A stretch of 64,000 bases of DNA from Opitutia bacterium (GCA_947472765.1 CANJCM010000009.1:28923-92922); one strand, 5' to 3'; positions 8,773 to 19,082 are shown, numbered from the stretch's first letter. Numbers and translations are program-made. Notes: generated by a model from the sequence alone, not told the origin.

Positions 8773-10317
8773 GTGACCCGGCTCCCTAGTGCCCGTGTAA
8801 GTCCTCCTCGGGCCGGACCGCTCCTGCTGGCCACGGAGCCGACCCCGCAGATCACGGAAAAGGTCGAGGCGGAGATGACCCGCCTGCTGTACCGGTCAGC
8901 GGGATTCGGTTTGTTTTCCAACTTTGTGCTCGGGCTGGTTTTGGTGGCGGGAAGCTACCCATTCCACCCTTTGCGGCGCCACGTCCTCTGGCTCGGAGCG
9001 CTTTTCCTCGTTTCTGCCGGCCGTTTCGGGATCAACCTGGCCTTCGAACGTTCGCAGCCTACCGTTGAACAACTCGGCCGCTGGCGCGCGCTCTTCCTCG
9101 TCGGCGTCTTCATGGCGGGTATCATCTGGGGCTGCGCCGGCTGGATCTACTTCGAGACTGAGGAACTGCTCCCGCTGATGCTCATCGTGATGATTATCGC
9201 GGGCATGAACGCAGGCGCCGCGCGGTCGCTCGCACCCGTGCCGGCGAGCTATCGAATCTACGTTACGGCCAGCATGACGCCGCTGTTTTTCCGGTTCATC
9301 CTGCAACCGGATGCCACCGGCTGGACGCTGGGGCTCGCTTTCGTGACCTATGCGCTCTTCCTGCTGAAGACCGCCAAGCTGCACCAAGCCGATCTGCGCC
9401 AGCTCTGGCGGCTGATCTTCGAGCATGAGGCGCTGGCGATCAGCCTGAGCGAGGCGAAAGAGCAGGCGGAAGCCGCCAGTCAGGCCAAGAGCGAGTTCCT
9501 CGCGACGATGAGTCACGAAATCCGCACGCCCATGAACGGCATCATGGGCATGCTGCAGGTGCTCGAAAGTTCCCCGCTCAATCCCGATCAAAAGGCGCAG
9601 GTCGACACCGCGGCCGGCTCGGCGGACACGCTCATGCGGCTGCTCAACGACATTCTCGATTTTTCGAAAATCGAGAGCGGCAAGCTGGACTTCGAGTCGA
9701 TCTCATTCCCCCTCGGCTCAACGGTCACTCAGGTCGTCGCCCTGCTGCGGGCGCGGGCGGTACAGAAGCGGCTCGAGCTGACCCTCGACCTTTCGCCCGA
9801 TCTGCCGACTCACCTCGTCGGCGACGCCGTGCGCCTCAAGCAGGTGCTGCTCAATCTCGCGGGCAACGCGATTAAGTTCACCGAACGCGGCCGGGTCGAA
9901 ATTGCCGTGCGGACGGTACGGCGGGAGGACGCGGTCGCGACGCTGCGCTTCAGCGTGCGCGACACCGGCATTGGCATGGACGCAGCCACGCAGACAAAAC
10001 TTTTCCAGATCTTTTCCCAGGGAGACAGCTCCACGACCCGCCGCTTCGGAGGCACGGGGCTCGGCCTCGCCATTTCGCAGAAGCTCGTCAACCGCATGGG
10101 CGGCCACATCGTCGTCCAGAGCGTGCCGGGCGCCGGCTCCGAGTTCAGCTTCGAACTCACCCTGCCGCTGAGCGTCGCTCCGAATCGCAATTCGCGGGCC
10201 CCATTCCCCGTGGTTCCCGCCCAGCTCCTGGCCGGACGGGTCCTCGTCGTGGAGGACGATCGGGGCAACCAGCGCGTGATCGAACTCCTCCTCGAGAAAC
10301 TGGGACTCAGCAGCTAG
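8773..10317 (+). CDS. Hybrid sensor histidine kinase, truncated in its receiver domain by an in-frame TAG
   Basis: Order of parts: 5-6 transmembrane helices in roughly the first 220 residues, then HisKA with phosphoacceptor box [14 protein letters not shown], then HATPase_c with [19 protein letters not shown] and [11 protein letters not shown] receiver domain begins [27 protein letters not shown] and is stopped by TAG at 10315-10317. The same frame continues with the rest of the receiver. The start is uncertain: GTG 8773 and TTG 8752 are possible. ATG 8875 would remove the conserved ITEKVEAE segment before the first helix. The kinase core is complete, so the product may still autophosphorylate but cannot make the internal phosphorelay step. 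No HPt or response regulator is adjacent. Confidence 0.8.
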   Translation: MTRLPSARVSPPRAGPLLLATEPTPQITEKVEAEMTRLLYRSAGFGLFSNFVLGLVLVAGSYPFHPLRRHVLWLGALFLVSAGRFGINLAFERSQPTVEQLGRWRALFLVGVFMAGIIWGCAGWIYFETEELLPLMLIVMIIAGMNAGAARSLAPVPASYRIYVTASMTPLFFRFILQPDATGWTLGLAFVTYALFLLKTAKLHQADLRQLWRLIFEHEALAISLSEAKEQAEAASQAKSEFLATMSHEIRTPMNGIMGMLQVLESSPLNPDQKAQVDTAAGSADTLMRLLNDILDFSKIESGKLDFESISFPLGSTVTQVVALLRARAVQKRLELTLDLSPDLPTHLVGDAVRLKQVLLNLAGNAIKFTERGRVEIAVRTVRREDAVATLRFSVRDTGIGMDAATQTKLFQIFSQGDSSTTRRFGGTGLGLAISQKLVNRMGGHIVVQSVPGAGSEFSFELTLPLSVAPNRNSRAPFPVVPAQLLAGRVLVVEDDRGNQRVIELLLEKLGLSS

Positions 10318-10614
10318 ATCGTTGCCGACGGAGTCGCCGCCGTCGAAGTCGCGACCTTGGAAAAATGGGACGCCATCCTGATGGATTGTCAGATGCCGGG
10401 CATGGACGGCTTCGAGGCCACCCGCCAGATCCGCACCCGCCTGCAGGGCCGCCCGCTGCCCATCATTGCCATCACCGCCAATGCGATGCCGGAGGATCGG
10501 GAGGCGTGTCTCGCCGCGGGCATGGATGACTTCATCGCCAAGCCGATTCGCCAGGAAGAGCTGCGCACGTGCCTGAAGCGCTGGATCCGGATTCCCGCCC
10601 CCGTTCGGGGCTGA
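10318..10614 (+). pseudogene. Remainder of the receiver domain beyond the in-frame stop
   Basis: This frame is a direct continuation of the hybrid kinase after TAG 10315-10317. It contains the missing parts of a canonical receiver: phosphoacceptor Asp in AILMDCQMPGMDGFEATRQI, the Thr in PIIAITANAM, and the conserved Lys in DFIAKPIR. Every key residue is intact, so apart from the single stop the domain looks recently functional. It could be a recent nonsense mutation, a sequencing error, or a read-through site. Independent translation is unlikely because the first receiver strand and its acidic pair lie before the stop. Confidence 0.75.
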
Positions 10615-10754
10615 GGCCGCATGCGGCGCCCACCGGGGCCTTTCGTCCAAGGGCGATCCGGGCGGCGACACCGAACAAAGACTTCCCCCATACCCGTGTT
10701 TCAGAACACCCGCCCGCGGCGACCGCCGGGGAAGTGAACCAGCGGGAGGCCGGA

Positions 10755-12005
10755 TCAGAGAGTCCGGAAAATCACCGCCGCATTCTGTCCGCCAAAGCCG
10801 AGGTTGTTGCTCAGGACCGCGCGGACCTTCGCCGCGCGCGCGACGTTCGGCACGTAGTCGAGATCGCACTCCGGATCGGGATCCTCGAGGTTGATGGTCG
10901 GCGCGATCGTTTGGGACTGCAGCGTCTTCACCGCGATCACCGATTCGACTCCGCCCGCGGCACCGAGCAGGTGGCCGGTCATCGACTTCGTCGAACTGAT
11001 CGCGACCTTCCGGGCGTGGTCGCCAAAGACCTTCTTGATCGCGAGCGTCTCGAACTTGTCGTTATACGGCGTCGAGGTCCCGTGCGCGTTGATGTAGTCG
11101 ATTTGTTCGGGGGCCATCGCCGCGCTCGCCAGGGCACGTCGCATCGCCAGCGATAGTCCGCGCCCTTCGGGATCCGGTTGCGTGATGTGATACGCGTCCG
11201 AGGTTGCGGCATAACCGGCCAGTTCGCAGTAGATGCGGGCCCCGCGGGCCTGGGCATGTTCGAGGGACTCCAGCACGAGCACGCCGGAACCCTCGGCCAT
11301 GATGAAGCCGTCACGCTGGCGATCAAACGGCCGGCTGGCCTTCTCGGGCGCATCATTGCGCGTGCTCATCGCCTTCATCGCGCAGAAGCTCGCGTAGGCA
11401 AACGGTGTGATCGCGGCCTCACTGCCACCCGCAATCATGACGTCGGCGTCGCCGCGGCGAATCGCATGGGCGGCCTCACCGATCGCGTGCGTGCCCGTGG
11501 CACAGGCGGAAACGACCCCGAAACTCGGACCGCGGGCGCCGTATTCGATCGAGACCAGGCCGGCACAAATATTGCCGATCAGCGACGGGATCGTGAAGGG
11601 CGAGACCTTGCGCGGCCCCCGCTCCGTCAGCACCTTGAGTTGCGACTCGTAAGTGTACATGCCGCCAATCCCCGAGCCGATGATGACGCCAACGCGATCG
11701 CCGTCCTCCTTCTCCATGTCGAGGCCTGAGTCCGTCACGGCCTGCCGGGCGGCTACAAAACCGAAATGCGTGTAGCGATCGTTTCGCCGCGCTTCCTTGG
11801 GGTCCATGTGCTGGGCGGCATCCCAGTCGCGCACCTCTCCGCCAATCTGGCTGGCGAACGGCGAAGGATCGAAAAGCGTGACGCGACTGACCCCCGAGCG
11901 GCCCGCCACCAATGAGGCCCAGAACGCCTCCACGTTGTGGCCAAGGGCGGCAACCGCCCCCAGACCAGTCACTACGACCCGCCGCGAGGAAGATGGATAT
12001 TCCAT
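10755..12005 (-). CDS. fabF: Beta-ketoacyl-ACP synthase II
   Basis: 416 residues from ATG 12005; a TTG three codons upstream (12014) is also possible. The Cys-His-His triad of condensing enzymes is present: C168 in [14 protein letters not shown]308 in [11 protein letters not shown] and H345 in [11 protein letters not shown]. FabF elongates acyl-ACP with malonyl-ACP in fatty acid synthesis and favours the C16:1 to C18:1 step. It is the last gene of the minus-strand set fabG-acpP-fabF. The spacers to acpP (99 nt) and from acpP to fabG (39 nt) contain no gene. It converges with the kinase remnant; the 140 nt between them hold a 12-nt palindrome (GCCGCATGCGGC, about 10617-10628) but no T-tract. 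Confidence 0.97.
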   Translation of the reverse strand: MEYPSSSRRVVVTGLGAVAALGHNVEAFWASLVAGRSGVSRVTLFDPSPFASQIGGEVRDWDAAQHMDPKEARRNDRYTHFGFVAARQAVTDSGLDMEKEDGDRVGVIIGSGIGGMYTYESQLKVLTERGPRKVSPFTIPSLIGNICAGLVSIEYGARGPSFGVVSACATGTHAIGEAAHAIRRGDADVMIAGGSEAAITPFAYASFCAMKAMSTRNDAPEKASRPFDRQRDGFIMAEGSGVLVLESLEHAQARGARIYCELAGYAATSDAYHITQPDPEGRGLSLAMRRALASAAMAPEQIDYINAHGTSTPYNDKFETLAIKKVFGDHARKVAISSTKSMTGHLLGAAGGVESVIAVKTLQSQTIAPTINLEDPDPECDLDYVPNVARAAKVRAVLSNNLGFGGQNAAVIFRTL

Positions 12006-12104
12006 AGTCGCCAAAGACGCCGACGAATTCCGCCAACAAAAAGGCGTTCTGCCGAAAATTTCCGCGAGGGAAACGGGCAGAACGCCAAAAAAACGGGAGC
12101 CAAC

Positions 12105-12368
12105 TCAGCTCGGACCAGCCTTGGCCTTGATGTAGTCGATCACCTGTCCGACGGTCTGAAGCTTCTCGGCGTCGGATTCGGGAATTTCGCCCTTAATCTC
12201 GTCCTTGAACTCTTCTTCGAAGGCCATGATCAGCTCGACGGTGTCGAGTGAGTCCGCTCCGAGATCGTCGAGAAAAGAGGCCGTCGGCGTAATCTGCTCC
12301 TCGTTAACATTGAGCTGATTAACGATGATCTCTTTGACGCGTTGTTCGATGGTTTTTGATTCAGCCAT
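12105..12368 (-). CDS. acpP: Acyl carrier protein
   Basis: 87 residues, an acidic four-helix protein. The phosphopantetheine attachment site is S40 in [20 protein letters not shown]. The carrier shuttles acyl chains between the Fab enzymes. It lies between fabG and fabF on the same strand, the common bacterial order. The 20 nt upstream of the ATG have no purine-rich Shine-Dalgarno sequence. The C-terminal tail ([10 protein letters not shown]) is slightly longer than in E. coli AcpP, which has 78 residues. Confidence 0.98.
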   Translation of the reverse strand: MAESKTIEQRVKEIIVNQLNVNEEQITPTASFLDDLGADSLDTVELIMAFEEEFKDEIKGEIPESDAEKLQTVGQVIDYIKAKAGPS

Positions 12369-12407
12369 TTGGACGGAATTAGGGGGCAGAAACGATGTGC
12401 GGAGGGT

Positions 12408-13157
12408 TCACATCGCCATTCCACCGTCAACGTTAAAAACTTGTCCAGTGATGTAGCCGGCCTCTTCCGAACAGAGGTAGGTCACCAGATTCGCGATGTC
12501 AGCGGCCTCGCCAAAACGTTTGAGCGGGACGGCCTCGAGAATCTTCACCGAGGCTTCGGGGTTGTTGACGAACTCGGTCGTCATATCGGTCTTGATGAAA
12601 CCCGGCGCCACCGCGTTCACGGTCACGCTGCGGCTCGCGAATTCACGCGCGAGCGTTTTGGTCAGGCCGATCATGCCTGCCTTCGCCGCGGAATAATTCG
12701 CCTGGCCGGCGTTGCCCATCACGCCACTGACCGAGGTGATATTAACGATGCGTCCCCACCGCGCGCGCGTCATCGGCCGGCCGACAAGCTTGGTCCAATG
12801 GAAGCAGCTCGTGAGGTTGGTGGTCAGGACGTCATTCCAGTCCGACTCGCTCATGCGGAACAGCAGGCCGTCGCGGGTGATGCCGGCGTTGTTCACGAGG
12901 ATATCGATCGTGGGAAATTCCTTGAGCAAGGCTTCCGACGCCGCGGCAATCGCCGCGCCATCGGCCACGTCCACGGCGAGCGCCCTGGCCTTGCCCCCAC
13001 TCGCCACGATTGCGGCCGCGACCGCGCCACAGGAGTCGGCGGATTTCGAAACGCAAATCACCGTGACGCCGTGACGGGCGAGCGTCTCGGCAATGGCCTT
13101 GCCAATTCCGCGACCGGCGCCGGTCACGAGGGCGGTACGATTGGTAAACGTCAGCAT
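12408..13157 (-). CDS. fabG: 3-oxoacyl-ACP reductase
   Basis: 249 residues from ATG 13157, chosen because the next residues LTFTNRTALVTGAGRGIGK form the first strand and NADPH loop TGAGRGIG; the frame is open upstream without family similarity. NNAG near 90 and the catalytic Ser/Tyr/Lys in the SVSGVMGNAGQANYSAAKAG segment are present, and it ends GQVFNVDGGMAM as FabG proteins do. It reduces 3-ketoacyl-ACP with NADPH. It is the first gene of the fabG-acpP-fabF set. Confidence 0.96.
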   Translation of the reverse strand: MLTFTNRTALVTGAGRGIGKAIAETLARHGVTVICVSKSADSCGAVAAAIVASGGKARALAVDVADGAAIAAASEALLKEFPTIDILVNNAGITRDGLLFRMSESDWNDVLTTNLTSCFHWTKLVGRPMTRARWGRIVNITSVSGVMGNAGQANYSAAKAGMIGLTKTLAREFASRSVTVNAVAPGFIKTDMTTEFVNNPEASVKILEAVPLKRFGEAADIANLVTYLCSEEAGYITGQVFNVDGGMAM

Positions 13158-13241
13158 GCGGTCGAAAAGTAGCGGGCAGCCGGGAGAAGCTAGCGAGGAG
13201 AAAATTTGCCTCGCCTTGGCCCCGAAAATCCCGGGCACCGC

Positions 13242-14411
13242 TCAGTACACGTCGCGCTGATACCGACGATCCTTCTTCATCTGCTTCACATACACCTCGG
13301 CCTCCGCCGGCGTAAGGCTCCCCTGCTCCGCGATGATCGCATGGAGGGCCACGTCGACGTCCTTGGCCATCCGCTTGCCGTCACCGCAGACATAGAAACA
13401 GGCGCCGCCCTTGATCCAGGTCCACAATTCCGCCGCCTGCTCGCGCATCCGATCCTGGACGTACACTTTGACCGATTGATCCCGCGAAAACGCCGTATCA
13501 ATTCGGGCGAGCTGGCCCCGGCTTTGGAATTCCTGCCACTCGTCCTCGTAAAGAAAATCCGTCGCCCGCCGCTGGTCGCCGAAGAAGAGCCAGTTGCGTC
13601 CCGAGGCCCCCGTGGCCGCCCGCTCCTGCAGAAACGCCCGGAAGGGCGCGATGCCCGTCCCCGGCCCAACCATGATGCAATCCTTCGCCGGATCCGCCGG
13701 CAGCCGGAAATGCGAAGGCGCGACAAACACCGGCACCCGCGTCGTTCCGACCGAAACGCGATCGGCGAGAAACGTGGAGCAAACCCCGTCCCGTTGACGG
13801 CCGTTCGTCGAGTAGCGGACGACCGCCACGGTCAGGTGCGGCGTCGTCGGGTGTACCATTGGCGACGACGCAATTGAATACAGCCGCGGCATCAACCGCC
13901 GGAGATGGGAAACGAACTCGCCCGGCGACAAGCTTGCGCTCGGAAATTCCTCAAGCAAATCAACGAATTCGCGGGCCTCGAGAAATGCAGCGAGGACCTC
14001 CGGCGACTCGGGAGCGAGCAACCCAGAGAGACGCGCCCGTTCATCCGGTGCCGTTGCCCGTGTAACGAGAAACTCGAGGAAGGAGCGCGCGGGCTTGGCC
14101 AGCGCGAGTCGGTTGAATAATGCGTCCCGCAGGGGCAGCGGTGCCGGGAGACGGAGCACGGGAGGCGAAACCAGCTCCGCACCGGTCGCGCCCAACCGCC
14201 GCAGGATCGCATCGACGTCGACCGAGCGATTCTCGGGAAAAATCCCCAGCGAATCGCCCGCGGTGTAGTGCAGGCCGCTGCCAGCGAGATCCACCACGAA
14301 GTGCCTGGTCTCCTTGGCGGAGCCGGTCTTGGTCAGGAGCCGGCTCTCAACGAGGCGCGCATAAAACGGTTGATCTTTGGAATAGCCTGGGGCGGCGGCA
14401 GATCCGGACAT
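13242..14411 (-). CDS. CysJ/CPR-like FAD-NADP reductase lacking a flavodoxin domain
   Basis: 389 residues from ATG 14411. FAD binding: RLYSIASS (176-183) and GVCSTFLAD (209-217). NADPH binding: GPGTGIAPFRAFLQER (249-264) and FFGDQRRATDFLYEDEW (276-292). The C-terminus is RRYQRDVY; the terminal aromatic, which stacks on FAD in this family and is usually Trp, is Tyr here. The protein covers the FAD-connecting and NADP domains of sulfite reductase alpha or cytochrome P450 reductase but has no N-terminal FMN domain. It may reduce a separate flavodoxin or a sulfite/nitrite-type reductase partner; no partner is adjacent. It may share a transcript with fabG (84 nt downstream). Confidence 0.85.
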   Translation of the reverse strand: MSGSAAAPGYSKDQPFYARLVESRLLTKTGSAKETRHFVVDLAGSGLHYTAGDSLGIFPENRSVDVDAILRRLGATGAELVSPPVLRLPAPLPLRDALFNRLALAKPARSFLEFLVTRATAPDERARLSGLLAPESPEVLAAFLEAREFVDLLEEFPSASLSPGEFVSHLRRLMPRLYSIASSPMVHPTTPHLTVAVVRYSTNGRQRDGVCSTFLADRVSVGTTRVPVFVAPSHFRLPADPAKDCIMVGPGTGIAPFRAFLQERAATGASGRNWLFFGDQRRATDFLYEDEWQEFQSRGQLARIDTAFSRDQSVKVYVQDRMREQAAELWTWIKGGACFYVCGDGKRMAKDVDVALHAIIAEQGSLTPAEAEVYVKQMKKDRRYQRDVY

Positions 14412-14514
14412 AACGAGGTTGGCGGGATGAAGGGCGGGGAGCCTTCGCCAAGCAAGCGTTTCGTGGCGGCCAAGCTTGCAGCACCCGGCGATTTGCCGCC
14501 CATTGTGGTGATCC

Positions 14515-15315
14515 ATGGCCCACGCCGAACCCGTCCGATTGCAAAAATTCCTCGCCGACGCGGGCGTCTGCTCGCGGCGCGCGGCGGAAGCCATGATCGC
14601 ACAGGGCGAGGTCCGCGTGAACGCGGCCGCCGCCACGCTCGGGCAGAAGATTGTGCCGGGCGTCGATCACGTCACCGTCAACGGCAAGGCCGTGCGCACA
14701 ACAGCGCAGCCGCGCATCACCGTCGCGGTGCACAAGCCGCGCGGCCTCCTTTGCTCCAACGACGATCCGCACCACGCGGAAACGGTGTTTGCCCTGCTCC
14801 CGCGGGAGTTCGCCAAGTTCCGTTTCTTCTGCGCCGGGCGGCTCGACCTCGATAGCGAGGGCCTCGTGATTCTCACCACAGATGGCGATCTTGCCCATCG
14901 GTTGATGCATCCCTCGAACGTGGTGGTGAAACGCTACCACGTCGTGCTCAAGCGGCCGTTTCCCGCGGGACGCCTGATCCAACTCGTGCGCGGAGTCGTG
15001 CTCGAAGGCGAAAAGCTGCGCGTCGAACGTGCGGCGCTGATCAACGCGAACGTCGAGCAGGCCTCCACCGATCTCGATGTGCACATGCATCACGGAAAAA
15101 AGCGGGAGATCCGGCAGTTGTTCACCGCCTTGGGCTTCGATGTGAAACGTCTGCGCCGGTATCAAATTGGCGCGCTGCAGTTGAAGGGAATCCCGTTGCG
15201 CGCCGGAAAAGTTCTTTCTACGAAGGACATCGACTCGCTCTTCCGCAATCCTCGCACGCCGCACGCGCCTTTCGAGGCGGCCGCCCGGCCCGCCCCATCC
15301 GCCGATGAAACGTAA
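14515..15315 (+). CDS. rRNA pseudouridine synthase, RsuA/RluB/RluE family
   Basis: 266 residues. An S4 RNA-binding domain at about residues 7-65 (RLQKFLADAGVCSRRAAEAM) is followed by the pseudouridine synthase domain. The catalytic Asp is in GRLDLDSEGLVILTTDGD; later KRYHVVLKR and HHGKKREIRQLF are family motifs. It isomerises one uridine of 16S or 23S rRNA. The motif set and S4 domain place it among RsuA/RluB/RluE, but the exact target site cannot be read from the sequence. The last 11 nt overlap the next gene. It diverges from the CysJ-like gene across 103 nt. Confidence 0.93.
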   Translation: MAHAEPVRLQKFLADAGVCSRRAAEAMIAQGEVRVNAAAATLGQKIVPGVDHVTVNGKAVRTTAQPRITVAVHKPRGLLCSNDDPHHAETVFALLPREFAKFRFFCAGRLDLDSEGLVILTTDGDLAHRLMHPSNVVVKRYHVVLKRPFPAGRLIQLVRGVVLEGEKLRVERAALINANVEQASTDLDVHMHHGKKREIRQLFTALGFDVKRLRRYQIGALQLKGIPLRAGKVLSTKDIDSLFRNPRTPHAPFEAAARPAPSADET

Positions 15316-16114
15316 TTTCATTTCCGCCCTGCTCTTCGCCACCGCCAGCCAGCTCGCAGCCGCGCCGCTCGCCGAGACGAAGGCCGTGCATACGCGTCCC
15401 GATCCGGCGTCGCCCGCCATCACTTACCTCAAGGCCGGCACCGAGCCGAAGCCGCTCGCGAGCGCGACCGCCGACACCCCCGCGGGGTGGATGGCCGTCG
15501 AACTCCCCGGACCGTTTGAAGGCTACGTGGAGAACAAGGATCTGACGAAGGGCCTCGACGTAAAACCCGGTGCCCCAATCCGCCTCGAGCCGAAGGTGGA
15601 CGCCGGCATTCTCGTCACGTCCCAAAAGGATGATAAAACCACCATCACCGGCCTGCGGGGAAAATGGACCCAGGTCAGCCTCGAGAAGAGTTTGACCGGC
15701 TACATCAACGTGGGCGCCGCACCGGGCTACGTGCCCCCGATCGCGACCACACCCGCGGCTGCAGCAGCACCGATGTCCCCCGCCCCGGTCGCACCCACGG
15801 CCTACGGCTCCGCCATCGGCGGACAGGCCGCCCCGATGGTTGATCTCGGTGACGGCGGCAGCGCCACTCTTCCGCGGCAGTTTGCGGGTCGGTTCGTCTC
15901 GACGCGCCGGCCACTGACGCCGCGCCGGCCGTACGATTACGCCCTCAATGACGACGCGGGCCGGCGGTACGCTTATCTCGATACGTCGAAGCTGCTCCTG
16001 ACCGATCAAATCGAAAAGTACGTCAATCACTCGATCGTCGTCTTTGGCACCGCCAAGACCACCGTTGGCGGCAAGGACCTCGTGATCGAGGTCGAGTCGC
16101 TCCAGCTCCGGTAA
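15305..16114 (+). CDS. Secreted SH3-like domain protein of unknown function
   Basis: 269 residues. A cleavable signal peptide is likely: basic MKRN, hydrophobic core [14 protein letters not shown], then AAAP. The mature N-terminal half resembles bacterial SH3 repeats ([20 protein letters not shown] and the [18 protein letters not shown] strand), usually found in cell-envelope proteins that contact peptidoglycan or other ligands. A Pro/Ala-rich linker (about 138-165) leads to a C-terminal domain that I do not recognise. The start at 15305 overlaps the end of the pseudouridine synthase by 11 nt, and folD follows within 16 nt, so the three form an operon. Function is not known. Confidence 0.8.
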   Translation: MKRNFISALLFATASQLAAAPLAETKAVHTRPDPASPAITYLKAGTEPKPLASATADTPAGWMAVELPGPFEGYVENKDLTKGLDVKPGAPIRLEPKVDAGILVTSQKDDKTTITGLRGKWTQVSLEKSLTGYINVGAAPGYVPPIATTPAAAAAPMSPAPVAPTAYGSAIGGQAAPMVDLGDGGSATLPRQFAGRFVSTRRPLTPRRPYDYALNDDAGRRYAYLDTSKLLLTDQIEKYVNHSIVVFGTAKTTVGGKDLVIEVESLQLR

Positions 16115-16130
16115 CCGCGCGCAATCCCTC

Positions 16131-17009
16131 ATGGAACTCATCGACGGAAATGCGATCGCCGCCGCCATCGTCGCCGAACTGAAGCAGGAAGTTGCCGCCC
16201 GTCCGGGCCGCAAACCCTGCATCGCACTCGTCCGCGTGGGCGAAGATCCGGCGTCCGTCTCCTACGTTCGAAAAAAGGAGAAAACTGCGGCGGAGATTGG
16301 CGTCACCAGCCGCGTGATTCTCCCGCCCGAAACAATCTCGCAGGCGGAACTTTTCACGTTGCTCGATGAGCTGAATACCGATCCCACGGTCGATGGCATC
16401 CTCGTGCAGTCTCCGCTGCCGAAGCATATCGACGAACTCGCGGTGTTCCGGCGGGTGTCACCCGAGAAGGACGTCGATGGCTTCAACACGCTGAATCTCG
16501 GCAAGGTCGCGCAGGAGGATGAGACGGGCTTTGTCGCCTGCACGCCGGCAGGCATCATGGAGTTGCTCGCCCGCAGCGGCGTCGATCTGAAAGGCCGCCA
16601 CGTCGTCGTCCTCGGCCGCTCCCTCATCGTGGGCAAGCCCGTCGCGCTGCTTGCCCTGCAAAAGAAGGCGGGAGCGAACGGCACGGTTACCATCTGCCAC
16701 TCCGCCACGAGCAATCTGTCCGCGCTCACCCGTCAGGCGGACGTGCTCATCGCGGCGATCGGCCGGGCGGAGTTTGTCACCGCTGACATGGTCAAGCCCG
16801 GTGCGGTCGTGATCGACGTCGGCGTCAACCGCGTGCCGGATCCCACGAAGAAGACCGGTTACCGGCTCACCGGCGACGTTCACTTTCCCACCGTCGCGCC
16901 CCTCTGCTCCCGCATCACACCGGTTCCGGGAGGCGTGGGACCGATGACGGTGGCGATGCTGATGAAGAACACGGTGAAGGCGCACCGACTTCGCACTGAG
17001 GCGGGCTGA
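16131..17009 (+). CDS. folD: Bifunctional methylenetetrahydrofolate dehydrogenase / methenyltetrahydrofolate cyclohydrolase
   Basis: 292 residues, the usual FolD length. The catalytic Lys is probably K49 (Y45-V-R-K-K49, spacing as in E. coli Y50/K54). Signature segments are [14 protein letters not shown], the [15 protein letters not shown] nucleotide loop and [15 protein letters not shown] near the C-terminus. It interconverts methylene-, methenyl- and 10-formyl-THF with NADP(H), feeding purine, thymidylate and formyl-Met synthesis. It lies 16 nt after the SH3 protein gene on the same strand. Confidence 0.97.
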   Translation: MELIDGNAIAAAIVAELKQEVAARPGRKPCIALVRVGEDPASVSYVRKKEKTAAEIGVTSRVILPPETISQAELFTLLDELNTDPTVDGILVQSPLPKHIDELAVFRRVSPEKDVDGFNTLNLGKVAQEDETGFVACTPAGIMELLARSGVDLKGRHVVVLGRSLIVGKPVALLALQKKAGANGTVTICHSATSNLSALTRQADVLIAAIGRAEFVTADMVKPGAVVIDVGVNRVPDPTKKTGYRLTGDVHFPTVAPLCSRITPVPGGVGPMTVAMLMKNTVKAHRLRTEAG

Positions 17010-17070
17010 CGGAATTCGGCCCGACACCAAATCTTGCGCCCGTCGCGGCCAGTCGCTCTTCTGAAGTGAC

Positions 17071-18201
17071 ATGGCAGCCCCGTTCATCCTGGTCGTCGAT
17101 GACCAACCCATCAACGTCCAGCTCCTGAAGCGGAAGCTCGAGCGCGAGGGAATTCGGATCGCGGCGGCCTATAATGGCATTGAGGCCCTGGATCTCGTTA
17201 AGAAGGAGAAGCCCGATCTGATCCTGCTCGACGTCATGATGCCCGACATGGACGGCATCGAAGTATGTGAGCGTCTGCAGGCCAGCGATGACACGCGCGG
17301 CATTCCGGTGATTTTCATCACGGCCCGGACCACGAAGGCGAGCAAGCTCGAGGGCCTCGGTGTGGGAGCGGTCGACTACATCACCAAGCCCATCGACCTC
17401 GATGAAACGCTGGCCCGGGTGCAGACGCAGTTGCGCTTCGTCACCATCAACCGGCAGATGGTGGATCTGCAGCGGCGGCTGGAGGAGTCACGCAAGGCGG
17501 CGACCATCGGTGCGGTCACGCAGGGCATCGCGCACAATCTCAATAATCTGCTCGGGGTCGTCATCGGTTACCTCGATCTCGTCAAGGCCTACTACGACAA
17601 GCCCGAGCAGGTGCGGAAGAACGCCCAGCACGTCGAGGACGCCGTGCAGCGCATCGTTTCGATCATCAAGCAGCTCAGCACCCTGGTCGTGAAATCGCGG
17701 CCTCCGCTGATCAAGGCCAGCGTCCAGCGCCTCCTCGAGGGCGGGATCAAGCGCTTCCACGAGGACTACCGGCTGACGGCGCCGGTCACGATCGACAATC
17801 CGCTCGGCGATCTGCTGATCGACACGAATTACGAGATCGCCGAGGAAGTCCTGGCCAAGTCGCTGATCAACGCCTGGGAAGCGTACGATAACAAGCCCAC
17901 CGATCCGCGGCCGATTTCGCTGCACACGCGGACCGTCGACAAACCGGACGAGGGACGGTTTGTCGAAATTCGCGTCACCGATCACGGTCATGGCATCGAC
18001 CACGACATCCGCGACAAGATGTTCGAGCCCTTCGTCAGCTCGAAGAATACCGTTGGCGTCGGCATGGGTCTGACCGTGGCGCGTCATGCCCTGCGAAATT
18101 TGGGTGGCGAGGTCACGATGACGGACACGCCCGGAGGCGGGGCAACGGCGATTCTCATGCATCCGGTCGAGAAGCGCGCGAAGCGCACGATCGAGGAATA
18201 G
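17071..18201 (+). CDS. Receiver-histidine kinase fusion (REC-HATPase)
   Basis: 376 soluble residues. An N-terminal receiver domain (1-120) has acidic residues D10/D11, phosphoacceptor D54 in ILLDVMMPDMDG and K106 in YITKPID. A coiled linker leads to a kinase domain whose likely phosphoacceptor is H155 in AVTQGIAHNLNNLLGVVIGY. The ATPase part has DHGHGID and GVGMGLTVARHALRNLGGE. A receiver placed before the kinase suggests that this kinase is itself controlled by an upstream phosphodonor. There is no transmembrane segment. No cognate regulator is adjacent; whether the broken hybrid kinase at 8773-10317 was a partner is only speculation. Confidence 0.9.
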   Translation: MAAPFILVVDDQPINVQLLKRKLEREGIRIAAAYNGIEALDLVKKEKPDLILLDVMMPDMDGIEVCERLQASDDTRGIPVIFITARTTKASKLEGLGVGAVDYITKPIDLDETLARVQTQLRFVTINRQMVDLQRRLEESRKAATIGAVTQGIAHNLNNLLGVVIGYLDLVKAYYDKPEQVRKNAQHVEDAVQRIVSIIKQLSTLVVKSRPPLIKASVQRLLEGGIKRFHEDYRLTAPVTIDNPLGDLLIDTNYEIAEEVLAKSLINAWEAYDNKPTDPRPISLHTRTVDKPDEGRFVEIRVTDHGHGIDHDIRDKMFEPFVSSKNTVGVGMGLTVARHALRNLGGEVTMTDTPGGGATAILMHPVEKRAKRTIEE

Positions 18202-18263
18202 ACGTCCGCGCGCGGCGTTTTTCCATTTGCGCCGCTGACATCGTCTCCCCCCTACTCTTCGCG

Positions 18264-19070
18264 ATGCCCAGAATCGCATTCCTTGGTGCCGGTCGCATGG
18301 CTTCCGCGATCGTCGATGGACTCCTCGCCCAAAAAATCTGCACGCCGGGCGAGCTGACCTGTATCGACGGCGGCGACCAGACCGCCCGCACGCTGGCCCA
18401 GCGCACCGGAGTCGAGGCCGCCCCTGATCTCGCCGGCTTGCTTGCCGGAGCTGACACGCTGGTGCTCGCCTGCAAGCCCCAGCAACTCGCGGGTCTTGAT
18501 CCGCGTCTTGCGCAGCTCGCCAGCGGTAAGCTCATTCTCTCGATCCTCGCTGGCAAGAAGCTGGCAAGTCTGTCGGCTGTGTTCCCGCAAGCCCGCAACA
18601 TCATCCGGTCGATGCCGAACACGCCGGGCCAGATTGGGGCCGGAATCACCGCGTGGAGCGCACTGCGGCCGCTCGCCGATACCGATCGGCGAATAACCGA
18701 CTCGATTCTCGGCGCACTCGGCCAGGGGCTCGAAGTGGAAGAAGGCCAGCTCGACGCCGTCACTGGCCTCAGTGGCAGCGGTCCCGCTTACGTGTTCGAA
18801 TTCGCGGCTGGGCTGCGTGACGCCGGCGAGGCGGCCGGCCTGCCGCGTGCCATCGCGTGGAAGCTCGCACTCGAGACAATTCTGGGATCCGCGCGGTTGA
18901 TGGCCCGGACCGGCACCGAGCCTGAAATATTGCGCGACCAGGTGACCTCGCCCAACGGGACCACCTTCGCAGGCTTGCAGCGGATGGCCGCGCGCGACTT
19001 CCGCGGCCTACTCCGCGAGACCGTGGTCGCCGCGACCGAGCGCTCGAAGGAGCTTTCTCAGGATCGCTGA
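18264..19070 (+). CDS. proC: Pyrroline-5-carboxylate reductase
   Basis: 268 residues, standard for ProC. The NADPH loop is AFLGAGRMASAIVDGLL at the N-terminus. Conserved segments follow: SMPNTPGQIGAGITAW, LDAVTGLSGSGPAYVFEFA and the C-terminal DQVTSPNGTTFAGLQ helix. It reduces pyrroline-5-carboxylate to proline. It precedes hldD by 12 nt on the same strand, suggesting co-transcription, although the two pathways are unrelated. Confidence 0.97.
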   Translation: MPRIAFLGAGRMASAIVDGLLAQKICTPGELTCIDGGDQTARTLAQRTGVEAAPDLAGLLAGADTLVLACKPQQLAGLDPRLAQLASGKLILSILAGKKLASLSAVFPQARNIIRSMPNTPGQIGAGITAWSALRPLADTDRRITDSILGALGQGLEVEEGQLDAVTGLSGSGPAYVFEFAAGLRDAGEAAGLPRAIAWKLALETILGSARLMARTGTEPEILRDQVTSPNGTTFAGLQRMAARDFRGLLRETVVAATERSKELSQDR

Positions 19071-19082
19071 TCCCGGCGGCCG

